Made by a program: the position numbers and the translations under genes. Shown one piece after another: positions 46,372 through 57,095 of a stretch of DNA of 64,000 bases. The stretch lies in NCBI GenBank assembly GCA_949825065.1, contig OX463842.1, positions 34,898,480-34,962,479 on the forward strand, written 5' to 3'. The stretch's first letter is position 1. Every line of letters begins with the position of its first letter. The notes under the pieces are model-generated. The model was not told the origin of the DNA. It ran no database searches and saw only the letters and a program-made list of their open reading frames with translations. Origin of the DNA: Odontocerum albicorne (lineage: Eukaryota > Arthropoda > Insecta > Trichoptera > Odontoceridae).

Positions 46372-46629
46372 CTCGTGCATTTGCCTGATGTGAACATGCT
46401 TCCAATATGTACTATTTATTCACATGCAGTCGCCTGATGTGAACATGCTTCCAAGATGTAGAATTCATTCCCGTGCAGTCGTCTGATGTGAACACGCTTC
46501 CAAGATGTACAATTTATTCCCGTGCAGTCGTCTGATGTTAAAATGCTTCCAAGATGTACAATTTATTCCCGTGGTGTTATCTGATGTGAACATGCTTCCA
46601 AGATGTGCAATTTATTCCCATTGCTGTAA
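46372..46629. repeat. 49-bp minisatellite, about five copies
   Basis: The anchor CTGATGTGAACATGCTTCC recurs at 46385, 46434, 46483, 46532 and 46581 (with minor changes), exactly 49 bp apart. Each is followed by AGATGTACAATTTATTCCC and GTGCAGTCG variants. Because 49 is not a multiple of three, the open frame crossing it (46505-46714) is not a coding repeat. It abuts the LINE-A fragment. Confidence 0.9.
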
Positions 46630-48754
46630 TGTTTCGATTTTTACCATTATTCCACATACACTCTTACTCACTGTATCTGTACATTGTGGTACATCAAATC
46701 TTTACAATTTTTGAATGCTTAACTGCAATGCTAAAATTGCTCTTTCTTATTGGACAAGAAACATTTTCTTCCTAACTTTTTTTTGTCGATTTCAAAATAA
46801 ATGTCCAAAAATGATAAAGGGTGTTTGATTCTTCAGAGTATAAATACTCTACTTACTTATCTCAGATTAAAAAAATACTTTTTTCGTATTTTTAGTTTTT
46901 CTTCAGCATTTGAGATGTTCTTGGCATTTGTCAAGCATTAGGATTACCAGAATTATAATTTTGGTGCTCAAAACACAAGAGTCATTTACTTTTGATTTGA
47001 TTTATGCAATTATTGAAACTAAGAGAAAATACTACAAATTTGTAAATTATTTTGACTGAATATGAAAACTAGATAAATATTTAAGGAAATTCCAGTTCTG
47101 ATTACTTTGTCTATTTTTAAAAAAAATAATTTATTTTTATTAATTGTAATAATTTAATAGAATATCTATGGTTTCTCTAAGACAGATTTTTTATTTATTA
47201 ACTTTTCAAAAAAATATTTATTATTCGTTTGTATATTTTTTTTGGAAAAATATTAATTTTTCTTCTTAAAATAGTTGGCATTGAAACATTATATGTTTTG
47301 ATAGTCGGTAATTATTTTACACGAACAAACAATAGGAAATTTAAAGAAACCAATTGTACTCGTAGTTTGAAAATGGTTCATGTTTGGTAATTATGTTAGC
47401 GGTTTAAAAATAAGTTAATCAAGTTTACGCAATAAGTAATATATAATGAATAATGGATAAAAAAAAATAGTAAATTACTAAAACTTTAGAAAAATTATAT
47501 ATTAATATTTTTGGCCTCCTATGAATGTTTTTTTATGGTATATATGGATTGTTTAATTTTTTTACATAATTAATAGATATTCAGTATGAAATCTCACATA
47601 TAAATGTATTTATATTGTTGCATATACAAATTATAAGAGCGATCGATATCCAAAGTGGGGTTTTCATGTGGTATACATTTATTCGCCCAGGACTCGTTAG
47701 TAAAATAATACATAGTCATATAGTACTTCGCAAGGTATTTCGTCGTAAATAACATGATATAATAATGTTTTATTTAATTTTTGACGTTTGTAAAAGTAAA
47801 AAAAATTGAAAAGTGTGTTTTCAAATCACAAAATATTTGTCGGCTTTGTCGAAATAGTTTTTCTATGCATGTCTGTCGCATTGTTGACTCGTCCTAAATG
47901 GTGGCATATTGAAGGCGAAGTAAGTGATGTTTTGTTAATTTTTATCAAGGGTTAAACTGAAGCATCCCTCATCATATCGTGTTACCAAATATGCAAATTG
48001 TAACGTGATCCTTCAACGGAGGCTGTACAATAGTCAGGTGTGTAAAACCTTTAAGTTTTGACCCATCGCTCGATTTGACAAAGGATGTTTAGCAATGATT
48101 TAGTTAGGGATGCCATTAAATGTTATATTATATTTTACAAATACCTGAAAAGTATAAAAATATATAAGCGCTATTATATGGGGCAGTAGAACGAAATTTA
48201 CTTATTATTGTTTTAAAATGTGTTGTTTTTTTATATAGTATGTAATTTTTTTACGTTGTATTCTTATGATATAAAATCATTTAACTTTAATATTATATTT
48301 TTCCCATTGCTGATTTAAGTTTCGTTTTCTCAATTTAAATAAAATCATTGTAATTTTATTGCTAAAAGTATAGATCTCCTTCTTTATTATTATTATTTAA
48401 AATTTGTAAAAACGTATTTAATTTATAATATAAAGAAAAGAATATTAAATATTTTATAACGAACTGTCAAATCACGCGAGATTCAAACGCTTGTGTAATT
48501 TGACAACTCTCAGCAAAAAAAATCTTCTAGTTTATTTCTCAGTATTATCAAAATTTGGATTCACATTCCATTTTCTCTCTTTACGGTGGAAGTGAATCTG
48601 CAGTTATGTGTGTGTGTGTGTGAAGTTATATTTTTAAAAACTATTTATTGAGTTTATAATCATGTAAACTGCTTATTTAAAAAAAAAATAATAATCTGTA
48701 CAAGAGTATGGACTGTAAAACATCTGATGTCCTCGCGGTCTGCATTCTACTCGT
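46630..48754. other. Long AT-rich stretch, nothing supported
   Basis: Very AT-rich, with few open frames. A (TG)n microsatellite lies at 48606-48622 and the short repeat TTTGACAACTCTCAGCAAAAAA at about 48500 (see 13296). Confidence 0.45.
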
Positions 48755-48845
48755 ATTGGTAGGGGTGTATCACGATTGGGAGGATGTTATAATATAATCC
48801 CAGACTTTTTTTATATCTTCTCTTAAATATATTCTCTTTTTCATT
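48755..48845 (+). mobile_element. tRNA-like SINE, second head type
   Basis: GTATTGGTAGGGGTGTATCACGATTGGGAGGAT, then TAATCCCAGACTTTTTTTATATCTTCTCTTAAATATATTC. Same family as 41245-41345. The preceding CCTCGCGGTCTG extends the head to about 48731. Confidence 0.5.
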
Positions 48846-49924
48846 GCATATGTATATATTATGTTGTAATAAAACTATATTGTTTTTTAATTGTCATTGT
48901 TGATTAAGTTAATTATTGTTTCATAATTTAATAATAATATTTCACTTCTCACTTTAATAAAATTATTTTTTAATTAATTGTTTTATCAACGATACAATGT
49001 ACGTTAGAAAGTAATTAAATGAAAAGTAAAAACAAAGATGTTTGTGCTTCATTTATAATATTCACAAAATAATATTGAAGTCAAGAAAATTAAAAAACAA
49101 TTCGAAAAAAAATAAGGACACCAACACAACGAAACATTTAAAAATATATATAAATAAGTATACGAATCGAAATGATTACAAAAAAATAAAAATCACTCAC
49201 AGAGTATGTTCCTAATTTGAGTAGGTATATTGCAATAGTAAAAGTTCTCATTAAAATAACTAATATATATTTTTAAATATATTTATAAAACAAACCACCT
49301 TCGTTTCAGGGAAGAGAGATGGACGTGGAGTTACATTATTGTATTTCTTTAAAAATTTATCTAATGGGGAAATGTAGATGATTGTTGAAGTTTTTACAAA
49401 ATACTCGTAATTGTGTATAAATATACTTTGGAAATTATGATTATTAGAGATCGTGTGCCAATGGTTATGCACATACTTCTGCAGGTCATAAGACTATAAG
49501 GGTTCATGATATTTACTTACGCTTTTTGTGATATTGTACCTCATTACTGTAGGTTGTACAAATTGTAAAACCAGATGTTATTGAGGCACATGTGTGGACA
49601 GTTAAGAACTTTGGAAAATAAATATATAATGCAGATGGCACAAAAAAAAGAAAAAAATATGTTCGTTAATAATTGGATCTTGAATATTGTGATTGAAAAA
49701 TGAATCATAAATAGATGACTGGTAAAGTACTGTTTCATAATAAAATACAATCTCTAGAAAGCTTTTTTTAAATTTATCAAATGCAAGACATAATAGCCAC
49801 TAAATAAATTCAGGCGTAATAGTATATGTTAAGTTTGTTAAAAAAAACAGATGCCGACAGTAAATAACAAATTTACTATTCGTCTGACTGTTGATGTTGA
49901 TAATGTTACCTCTGATGTTTGATG
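48846..49924. other. AT-rich stretch, nothing supported
   Basis: No gene or named repeat. Frames at 49260-49472 and 49544-49750 (-) have no motif. Confidence 0.4.
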
Positions 49925-50590
49925 AGATATCTAGATTATTACGACAATTGTTGCTAGGTATGATATACTCGTATTAGTTAAGATGGAAAATATAAGTTAA
50001 GATTATGACGACGATTGGGGTTAGTTAAGATATATTAGTTAAGAGAGATAAGATATCTCACTTTTACTTTTATTATGAATATGTTCATAAATTTCATGAA
50101 GATGAATAATCATTTGAACATTTTTATCAACTATGTAACAACCTTTTTATACTTTTATCTGGTGGGTCGGAAAGATTGTCACCTGGCAATAAGCACGCCA
50201 GATGGTTTTTACAATGAAGTGTTTAAAAAATAAATAAGATATATTCGATTATTACAACGACTGGTACTAGTTAAGATATATTAGTTAAAATATATGAGAT
50301 TAGTTAAGATTATTACAATGATTGGTGCTAGTCAAGGTATATTTAAGTTAAGATAGATATGATAAGTTACTGTTAAGATAGATGTTATTAGTTAAGATTG
50401 TTACGACGATTGGTGCTAGTTAAGATATATTAGTTAAGATAGATACGATTAGTTAAGATTATTACGATGATTGGTGCTAGTAAAGGTATATTAGTTAAAA
50501 TATATAAGATAGACAAGATTAGTGAAGATAGATAGTAAAGATTATTACGACGATTGGTGCTAGTACGAGTGATGTTAGTTAAGAAAATAA
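49925..50590. repeat. Diverged tandem array interrupted by an insertion
   Basis: Built from the modules TTAGTTAAGATA(G/T)AT and ATTACGACGATTGGTGCTAG, the second recurring near 50008, 50256, 50318, 50408, 50467 and 50548 at about 60 or 85-90 bp spacing. The array is broken at about 50060-50225 by unrelated sequence that includes a SINE-1 tail. Confidence 0.8.
50150..50208 (+). mobile_element. SINE-1 tail fragment inside the tandem array
   Basis: TTTATCTGGTGGGTCGGAAAGATTGTCACCTGGCAATAAGCACGCCAGATGG, the 3' end of SINE-1. Confidence 0.65.
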
Positions 50591-50659
50591 CGAGAAAAGT
50601 TTTCGAGACCCTACATTTGATATGCGTCCTAAAATAATGCTGTTTACAATACTTTGGAG

Positions 50660-51005
50660 GGGTAGATAATTACCACCATCAAGCCATGTTTATATTGGGG
50701 TAGGCAGAGGTAACAGATCTCCAATTCATACTATACTAGTACACACCTTTTGCTTCTGCCACGTTCATATTACCTTGTCATGCATATTATCCTATTACAA
50801 AGGTTTTTCACTCTTTCTTCCTTGAGAATTTGATTGATTTGGTCGCACTACGTTTTTATAGGTCTTCCTAAACTATTCGCACCTTCTTTACTACCCACAT
50901 CTTCTATGCTACTCGCACCTTCTATGCTAATCGTCTTGATTATTTTTGTAAATCTTTCATTATTCATTCTTTCTTGCGTAGATGAACCATCACCGTGTCT
51001 CAAAT
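50660..51005 (-). mobile_element. LINE-A 3' fragment
   Basis: In plus reading: CCATCAAGCCATGTTTATATTGGGGTAGGCAGAGG, CACACCTTTTGCTTCTGCCACGTTCATA, TCCTATTACAAAGGTTTTTCAC, TTATAGGTCTTCCTAAACTATTCGCACC, ATTATTCATTCTTTCTTGCG. The CTCGCACCTTCTATGCTA block is locally repeated at about 50885-50935. Same sub-type as 45845. Confidence 0.7.
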
Positions 51006-51851
51006 TAAAGGAAATAAAAGTGTTATATTCCACAGTACGATTAAAAATAAATGTTAACATAATTATAAGTGGACGAACTATCTCAATGCCTTAAATTGTA
51101 GGAGTACAATAATGTCATATTCAGTAGTTATATTAAAAATTAATATTTACGAAATTCTTACAAATAAAGCATGTTAATAATTTAGCGCTATAAGAAAAAT
51201 AAGAACAACTTTCTAAATATAACAGTTCCCCGCCTGCATTAGATAAATCATATTTTACTGAATATATTTGTAAGTTGTCACTATAAATGAAGATACGAAC
51301 GAGTATTGTGAAAACGAGCCATTCTTAGCCGATACATTCATCTGTCTTTGTATTGCGTCTTTCTTTTTTTTTAAATCACAGCTTTTGTACAGAGTGACAT
51401 AATTCAGTTTTTCAGACACTAAAAGCTTTTATGGTATAATTGATTCATTTATCTATAGAGCTGCATCTTGGTTTGAACTTCTTTGTTTCCTGGGCAGAGG
51501 CGGTTTTTACTTGAAAGTAATCTAGGCATTTACCTAAGGTTTTTGATTTGATGAGTTTTCTTTATTAAATACTGTTTCTAAAGTTTTTAAATATTTTTAT
51601 TAAATACTGTCTAAAGATTTGTCAAGTTTTCTTTATTCTTCATGAAATATTGTTGTCTTTAAAGATTTTAAAAGTTTATTTTACAACTTGAGTTGTTCAT
51701 AAATAATTTATTTTCAGTGTTTTTGATTCATATAATTTTAGGTTAATTATTATAGTTTATTTTAATTTACTTATTTCTTGTCTTAGCATCGTTGGATATT
51801 AAATACATGTATCACATGAGTTCAATTTATCAACACTTAATGCATGATCAA
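51006..51851. other. AT-rich stretch, nothing supported
   Basis: No gene or named repeat. A phrase TTTATTAAATACTGT(T)TCTAAAG is loosely repeated at about 51562 and 51598. Confidence 0.4.
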
Positions 51852-52012
51852 CAACCACCATGTCTTGGTTGGTAAGATATCTGCCTTCCGTGTAGGGCAT
51901 TGCGAGTTCGATTCCCGTTGGTATCCGATTTAAATAAAAAAAGTCTGGGTTTTACTCATTTTCTGGTTAGTTGGAATATATTGCAATAAACCTACCAGGA
52001 TATACTGAATAC
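51852..52012 (+). mobile_element. SINE-1 copy
   Basis: Head with CTTGGTTGGTAAGATATCTGCCTTCC and GAGTTCGATTCCCGTTGG; body AGTCTGGGTTTTACTC, TTTTCTGGTTAGTTGGAA; tail ATATTGCAATAAACCTACCAGGATATACTGAATAC. Confidence 0.8.
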
Positions 52013-52044
52013 TATTTAATTGATTTATATCTCTTTAATATACC

Positions 52045-52190
52045 CGAATTGTTGATGCGGATATTTTGAGGGCGTGGACAAGACACAACATTGTGTTTGG
52101 CTCGCATGATCGTGCCGTCGGTCTTAAAACCACTGGAGCTAGAAATGTAATCGAAGTTCAATGTTATGTGTTGGCAATACCAACGCAAAC
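52045..52190 (-). mobile_element. SINE-2 body fragment
   Basis: In plus reading: CGAATTGTTGATGCGGATATTTTGAGGGCGTGGACAAGACACAACATTGTG, CGTGCCGTCGGTCTTAAAACCACTGGAG, TTATGTGTTGGCAATACCAACG. Opposite orientation to the SINE-1 copy just before it; a separate insertion. Confidence 0.65.
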
Positions 52191-52399
52191 GGAAAAGAAA
52201 CAATATCCTTGTCGAAATCAACCGAATTCGGACTTTATTTGAGTATCGGATATCGAATTTGATGAATGTAAAATATTCGGAATTTTAATATATTAACGGA
52301 AAGAAGGTTTGCTTAAAAAAATATGAGAATAAGATTTAAAAAAAATATGAGAATGAGATTTTAAAAAATTTATATTTTCTTAATCGTGATGTAGATCTC

Positions 52400-52545
52400 G
52401 GATCTATTTAGTTCTGAAAATCGTTCCTTGGAGGTAGAGTTTAGGTGGCCTTCCTGGTATGCCATTTCGTGTACTACTTTGTATGGGATTGAATCATTGC
52501 CTATCCTATCCACATGGTAACGTCGGTACAGCCTTCTCGATAAAA
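52400..52545 (-). mobile_element. Non-LTR retrotransposon C-terminal fragment (LINE-B)
   Basis: On the - strand: YRRYHVDRIGNDSIPYK, then a G-H-L-N-S-T-S-K-E segment. H-V-D-R-M/I-x-x-D-R/S-I is the signature of the LINE lineage better seen at 54715-55120. Confidence 0.6.
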
Positions 52546-53365
52546 AAAAACTATGTCTTTTAATGGGTTGATTAAAAATCCTCGATAAATGAAAAAAAAA
52601 GGTTGATTACATGACTTACCTATTTTTAATTTCTATGTAAAATATGTTTTTCTATTAAGAAAAAGTTTTTGTATTAACAATAAAAAAAATCAAATGTTTT
52701 TTATGTGTAGTGACATATTTTTCCTATCCAAAACTCGTCAAGTATTTGTAACTCAGCGAAAATGATATACAATCAAAATGCTTAGGCCGATTTAATTGGT
52801 GCTTTTTTACGTTCGCATTTAGTTTTAAAAGCGCCCCTGTGTTCAACTCCCACACTTGAGTGCCATATGAATGAAACGATTCGTTCTACAGATAGCCATA
52901 CGTATTATGAATGAATGGCTTTTGATATGTCGAAAAAGATACTGTAAAGTGAGACAATCACTTTGGAAACAGGTATTTGGTATTTGCAATGGACTGGGAA
53001 CGTTGCGGCATATTGATTAAAACTATGGATGAAAAATATCTTGAGATACGCTAAATGAATTAATTGCTGGTGGATATTTCATGGCTTACAAAAGGAAAAC
53101 GATAATATTTATTCGATGTTTGATATTGTTCAGTATTTGTATTAAAGCATTGACTAAATTATTTGATGGTGTAACCTAAAATTTTAGTGGCGTGCTTAAA
53201 ATAATTTGATTGGCGTGTTATTTAAGCGTAAACTGAGTTATTTCAATTTTTGTATTTTTTTGGCTAATTTTAGCTACTGGCTTTCCATTAATTTTGTGAA
53301 ATCGGTTATGTTTTGAAAGTTTCTAAAATTGTTCAATACAAATAAAAATGGTTTGCATGGAAAGG
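52546..53365. other. Unassigned sequence
   Basis: AT-rich, with a mixed patch at about 52790-53010. No gene or named repeat. Confidence 0.35.
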
Positions 53366-53568
53366 CTCGACCTCCGTAGCATAGTTGGTAAGATGTCTGC
53401 TTGTCTTCCAGCTCGGGGTTTGCGGGTTTGATTCCCGTTGGGCCCAATTTTTTTTAAAAAGAGTTCCATCTGCTTTTCATATTAGGCGTCCATAACACAT
53501 TTTTGGTTAGTTCTAGATATTACCATATGGTAATAAATCCGCCAGGTTGTATTATATATAACTAAAGG
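53366..53568 (+). mobile_element. SINE-1 copy, full length
   Basis: Head CGACCTCCGTAGCATAGTTGGTAAGATGTCTGC, GTCTTCCAGCTCGGGG and GCGGGTTTGATTCCCGTTGG; body GAGTTCCATCTGCTTTTC, GGCGTCCATAACACATTTTTGGTTAG; tail TTACCATATGGTAATAAATCCGCCAGGTTGTATTATATATAACTAA. Confidence 0.85.
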
Positions 53569-53624
53569 GTTATTAACTGTTTACTTAAGTAATTTATTAT
53601 TCTCTAATTTGTGGTACAATTATC

Positions 53625-53800
53625 ATCATAACATTATTTCACTATCGGGGCACGCAGATGTAACATGTCTCTCCTTCGTTCTATTCTGGCGCACATTATT
53701 TGCTTCTGAAACGCCATTGATATGCTTGCTATTATATAATATAATATAATAAATGTTTTTCAATCTTTCAGACTTTGATTTATTTGCTGATATAATTTAA
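53625..53800 (-). mobile_element. LINE-A 3' tail fragment
   Basis: In plus reading: CGGGGCACGCAGATGTAACATGTCTC, GCGCACATTATTTGCTTCTGAAACGCC, then ATAAATGTTTTTCAATC. Degraded version of the LINE-A sub-type tail at 50660. Confidence 0.55.
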
Positions 53801-54284
53801 AATAAAATGTTTAGTTTATGTTTATAATTTTTTTTGGATTAGTAAATCGCTTGTATTTCGAATGTCAAGAACAAACTTTTAAGTAGTGTTAAAATATTTT
53901 TTTAGTAAAATTTAACAAAACAAATTTTTACTTTTGATTATGATAATCTTTCTAGTTTTGATTCTGAAAAAAAAGTGTAAATAGACTTTTCGAACAAAAA
54001 AAAAAAAAATTGGCACCCTGGCTCGATAGAACCCTACCCTTATTCAGATTAATAAAAAAAATATTGTTTTTACCCTCTTTTCTTTGCTGTTTTTATTCAT
54101 ATATGGCTGGAAATTTGTTTTTTACTTTCATTCTTGTTATTTGACGGTTTCTCAAATATTACTTTTGATTCACTTCAAATAAGATACGTGCATAGATGCC
54201 GATGTAATCTACGAGTAGTATGAAACAAAAACCTCGTTAAGTGGAAACAACTTAAGATTTCTTCTTCTTCTTCTTGAATACTGG
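53801..54284. other. AT-rich stretch, nothing supported
   Basis: No gene. A (CTT)n-like run is at about 54258-54275. Confidence 0.4.
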
Positions 54285-54475
54285 CCGTGAACTCCTATAT
54301 GAATATACGCCAGTGTGAAGTAATGTATATAAGAGTTTTAAATTTACACTCTTATATATTCAACCATTTCTATCAATTCTCATGTTTTGGTTTTTCCAGA
54401 TCACATATCTTATACAACCAGCTATTGCGGTTGTCGATTTGTTTGTTCCTAAAATTGAACCGTAAATAAGAGTTT
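54285..54475 (-). mobile_element. LINE-B fragment, inverted relative to its neighbour
   Basis: On the - strand the path reads VIWKNQNMRIDRNG then IYKSV, the same segment as the start of the + copy at 54715. Matching ends at about the Y-K position, beyond which the sequences differ. Confidence 0.65.
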
Positions 54476-54654
54476 TAAATCCTCAATCTTTAAAAAAAGT
54501 AAGATACAGGCAAAATCCTAGTTTACCGGGGATACGACAAATGAAATTCAAGAAACCTAGATCAATTAAAATTGTGTCTAAATTAAATGACCTGTTGTTT
54601 TTTCGCAAATTGTGTATATTTCTTGTCATGTGTAAATAAATTAAAAATAAATTA

Positions 54655-55120
54655 CCAATTCAATTTTAGAAATAAACAAATTCGACAACCGTAATAACTG
54701 GTTGTCAAAGAGATGTGATCTGGAAAAACAAAAACATGAGAATCAATAGCAACGTTCGAATATATAAGACATGTGTCAAGCCGATCATGACATATATAGT
54801 TGATATCAGAGCCGACACAAATATAACGAAGAGCCTTCTTCAAACATCCGATATAATAACATTACGTACCGTGCCAGGAAAATCTTTCAGAGGTAGGATC
54901 AGAAACTCTCACATTCGACGGACCAGAAACACGGAATATCGTCAACTGGAGTGGGAAAAGAAAGCGGCACTGGCGTGACCATGTGGATAGGTTAAGCAGA
55001 GACAGAATCTCGTACATAGTGGCTCACAGAACAGCGCATGCCAGGAAGGCCACCTAAAATGTGAAGGGACAGCTGGTACTCTGCTTCCAAACAAGGATTT
55101 TCACAATAATAGATGCAAGA
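54655..55120 (+). mobile_element. LINE-B C-terminal fragment
   Basis: An 87-codon frame (54715-54978) reads MIWKNKNMRINSNVRIYKTC, VKPIMTYIVDIRADT, LRTVPGKSFRGRIRNSHIR. After a frameshift near 54940 it continues as HWRDHVDRLSRDRISYI. This is the segment after the RT domain of a well-known insect non-LTR lineage (V-R-I-Y-K-x-C-V-x-P-x-M-T-Y ... H-V-D-R-M). At least one frameshift; no RT core. The region 54655-54714 extends homology with the inverted copy. Confidence 0.8.
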
Positions 55121-55339
55121 TCTACATGAATAGGAACAATTTTAGAGACAAAACATTATAGAATAAAGTATTTGATCCGTTCATATGAAATAATCATATT
55201 TCGTTTTCCTAATAAAATATACAATACTCGTACTAGTGTCTTGTTCGTTTATTGTATGGTTTCTCTGTCACAGTTGAATATTCAGGTTTCTTATTCATAA
55301 TGTAGCTTCAGGAGTAGTCCAACGGATCTCTTCTAGTCT

Positions 55340-55500
55340 TCAGGGGAATGAATATACTTGACACTCTTCAATGAAATTAAGGGAATCAATGAAACCCACC
55401 GATGCAATGATGATGCTGGGTATATCATAACCTTTAAGGTGGGTTAAATTCTGGAGACGCACGTTAGGATCACTCATAAGGTAAGGATTTCTAGCCGACG
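55340..55500 (-). mobile_element. Possible non-LTR C-terminal relic
   Basis: Part of a 77-codon - frame. The stretch GYDIPSIIIASVGFIDSL resembles the V-P-I-V-I-G-A-x-G-x-(I/V) segment found near the end of many insect LINE polyproteins. No other motif supports this. Confidence 0.25.
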
Positions 55501-55534
55501 ACTTCTTAGTTATTTTTTTTGTTCTTCGATCCAG

Positions 55535-55637
55535 AAAGGTCGTCGGAGGAGGGCAGGAAACACCGACTTGCATTGATTGCGCGTCATTTAGACACGCATA
55601 CTAGTATTTCATCATCAAGCAGAAGGCAAAACAACAG
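55535..55637 (+). CDS. Candidate internal exon of an unidentified host gene
   Basis: Preceded by a pyrimidine tract and acceptor (TTTTTTTTGTTCTTCGATCCAG|) and followed by CAG|GTATGG. The 103-base interval has one open frame (skip 2 bases, 33 codons, 2 left over) reading RSSEEGRKHRLALIARHLDT and then a serine-rich stretch ending SSSSRRQNN. Codon use is much less AT-rich than the flanks. I do not recognise it. A repeat origin is possible because transposon pieces lie on both sides. Confidence 0.3.
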
Positions 55638-55879
55638 GTATGGAAAATACGAATGTATTACTATATTACTATTTTATACTTCTATTGTGATTTTTTTCAC
55701 ATAATAAATATATTTATTATAGCTTCACTATGTTACTGACAGAAAAAGGTTTTCATTTTAATTAACAAATTATTTGAAATGATGTTCGCTAAAATTTTTC
55801 CTTAATCATTTTACATGTATCCTCTGATAGCAAAAATAAATCCATAACGTACATACTCCTATATAAAATGAACGGAAAT

Positions 55880-56215
55880 GTACCACGGATAGAATCCATT
55901 ATCGAAACTCGTTGCTAGACTGTATTACGCGAATTAGTGTATGGCGGAGATTATAATAAGGTTAATGGGGAGCGGCCAGCAAAGCTTAGGTTAATCATGT
56001 GTAATAAAAAGATCATCGCTACCGGGAGGATTATCGATCGATGTCGGATCACTACATTACGGGCGAATAATACGTAAGCGGCGTGCCACGGGACTTGACT
56101 GCAAATTCAATTATTCGCCCAATCCTGATACGTTTGTCAAGCTGAAACATGAAATTGGGGAAGAATTACGATTGCGAGTGTCATGAGGATTTTACAGTAA
56201 CTGGAGCATTCTAAT
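55880..56215. promoter_or_regulatory. Candidate conserved non-coding island, CpG-containing
   Basis: About 45% GC over its core (one 60-base line reaches 52%) against roughly 30% around it. It is rich in CpG (ATCGATCGATG, TTACGGGCGAATAATACG, GCGGCGTGCCACG), with no open frame over 40 codons and none of the repeat families found here. Note ATTACGGGCGAATAATACG at about 56054 and ATTATTCGCCC at about 56110, an inverted pair. Confidence 0.35.
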
Positions 56216-56274
56216 GACCTGTTTAATAGACTAGTAAAACGTTTTGTATTTTAAAATAACCTCTTTTATAATAT

Positions 56275-56515
56275 TGCCTCTGAGCCTTCGGGTATAGCAC
56301 TACTGGAGTAGGAAAGTATCTCACACATCACTATCGCACGTGTTGAAAATATTACCGCACGTGGACAGGCATCAACACTAACGTGTTTGAGTATTGTTAC
56401 CAGACGAACTCTTTAATTAGGCTAGGACCCTTTTTTCTTCTAATTTTTTGGATAATCGGTAATCGAACCCAAAACCCTCGGGTGGAAGACATGTATTATT
56501 TAGGCTACGAATGTT
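56275..56515 (-). mobile_element. SINE-2 copy
   Basis: In plus reading: body GAGCCTTCGGGTATAGCACTACTGGAG, CATCACTATCGCACGTGTTGAAAATATTACCGCACGTGGACAG, ACGTGTTTGAGTATTGTTACCAGACGAACT. The head follows: GGTAATCGAACCCAAAACCCTCGGGTGGAAGACATG. Contiguous head and body. Confidence 0.75.
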
Positions 56516-56934
56516 GTCGTTATTTAATTTTTTGTCTGATTACAATTTTGATATTTATATATTATGTCAACCGCATGATCGATCTGCATACAGTTAATAT
56601 TCACAGATACCTTGGTTAGGCTTTTAGAGTGGTTAGCACAATGTATATGAAATATATAAGAGCGTTGGAAGGTTGAAAAAATAAAAACCTTCAAGAGACT
56701 TTTTAAGATGAAGCTTTTTAAGAAATACGACACAGAAACGAGTGTGCCCTCGAAGTAGTTTCAGTTAATAAACGGCGCTCTAGAAATATATTGATTTTTT
56801 ATCTAACCAACAAACTACGATGAGAGCGTTGTGATCTTTATACTGTCTTTATACGGTTAAAGATTTTATATTATTTATAATTCAAACCCTAAATAAGATG
56901 TGCATCACGTTTCATTGTTTATAGTACTCGTACA
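56516..56934. other. Unassigned sequence
   Basis: AT-rich; no gene or named repeat. Confidence 0.4.
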
Positions 56935-57095
56935 TCCTAGCGGGCTTATTGGCATCTCTTCCAACCAACCAGGTGTTTAAATAAACTTCAAGTATAAGCA
57001 GACTGGAAGCTTTTTAATTAAAATTGAGTACCAAAGTGAATCGAACCCGTGACATCCAGGCTGAAAGACAGGCGTTATACCACCTAGATCATGAA
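56935..57095 (-). mobile_element. SINE-1 copy
   Basis: In plus reading: tail AGCGGGCTTATTGGCATCTCTTCCAACCAACCAGG; body TAAATAAACTTCAAG, GCAGACTGGAAGC; head GAATCGAACCCGTGACATCCAGGCTGAAAGACAGGCG, CACCTAGATCATGA. Confidence 0.8.

Noticed and set aside
46372..46629. CRISPR-like array (regular direct repeats)
   Set aside because: There are no unique spacers; the whole 49-bp unit repeats, and the context is a eukaryotic transposon-rich genome.
46505..46714. 69-codon frame over the minisatellite with repeated peptide phrases
   Set aside because: The repeat period is 49, not a multiple of three, so the apparent peptide repeats shift frame and are not a coding repeat.
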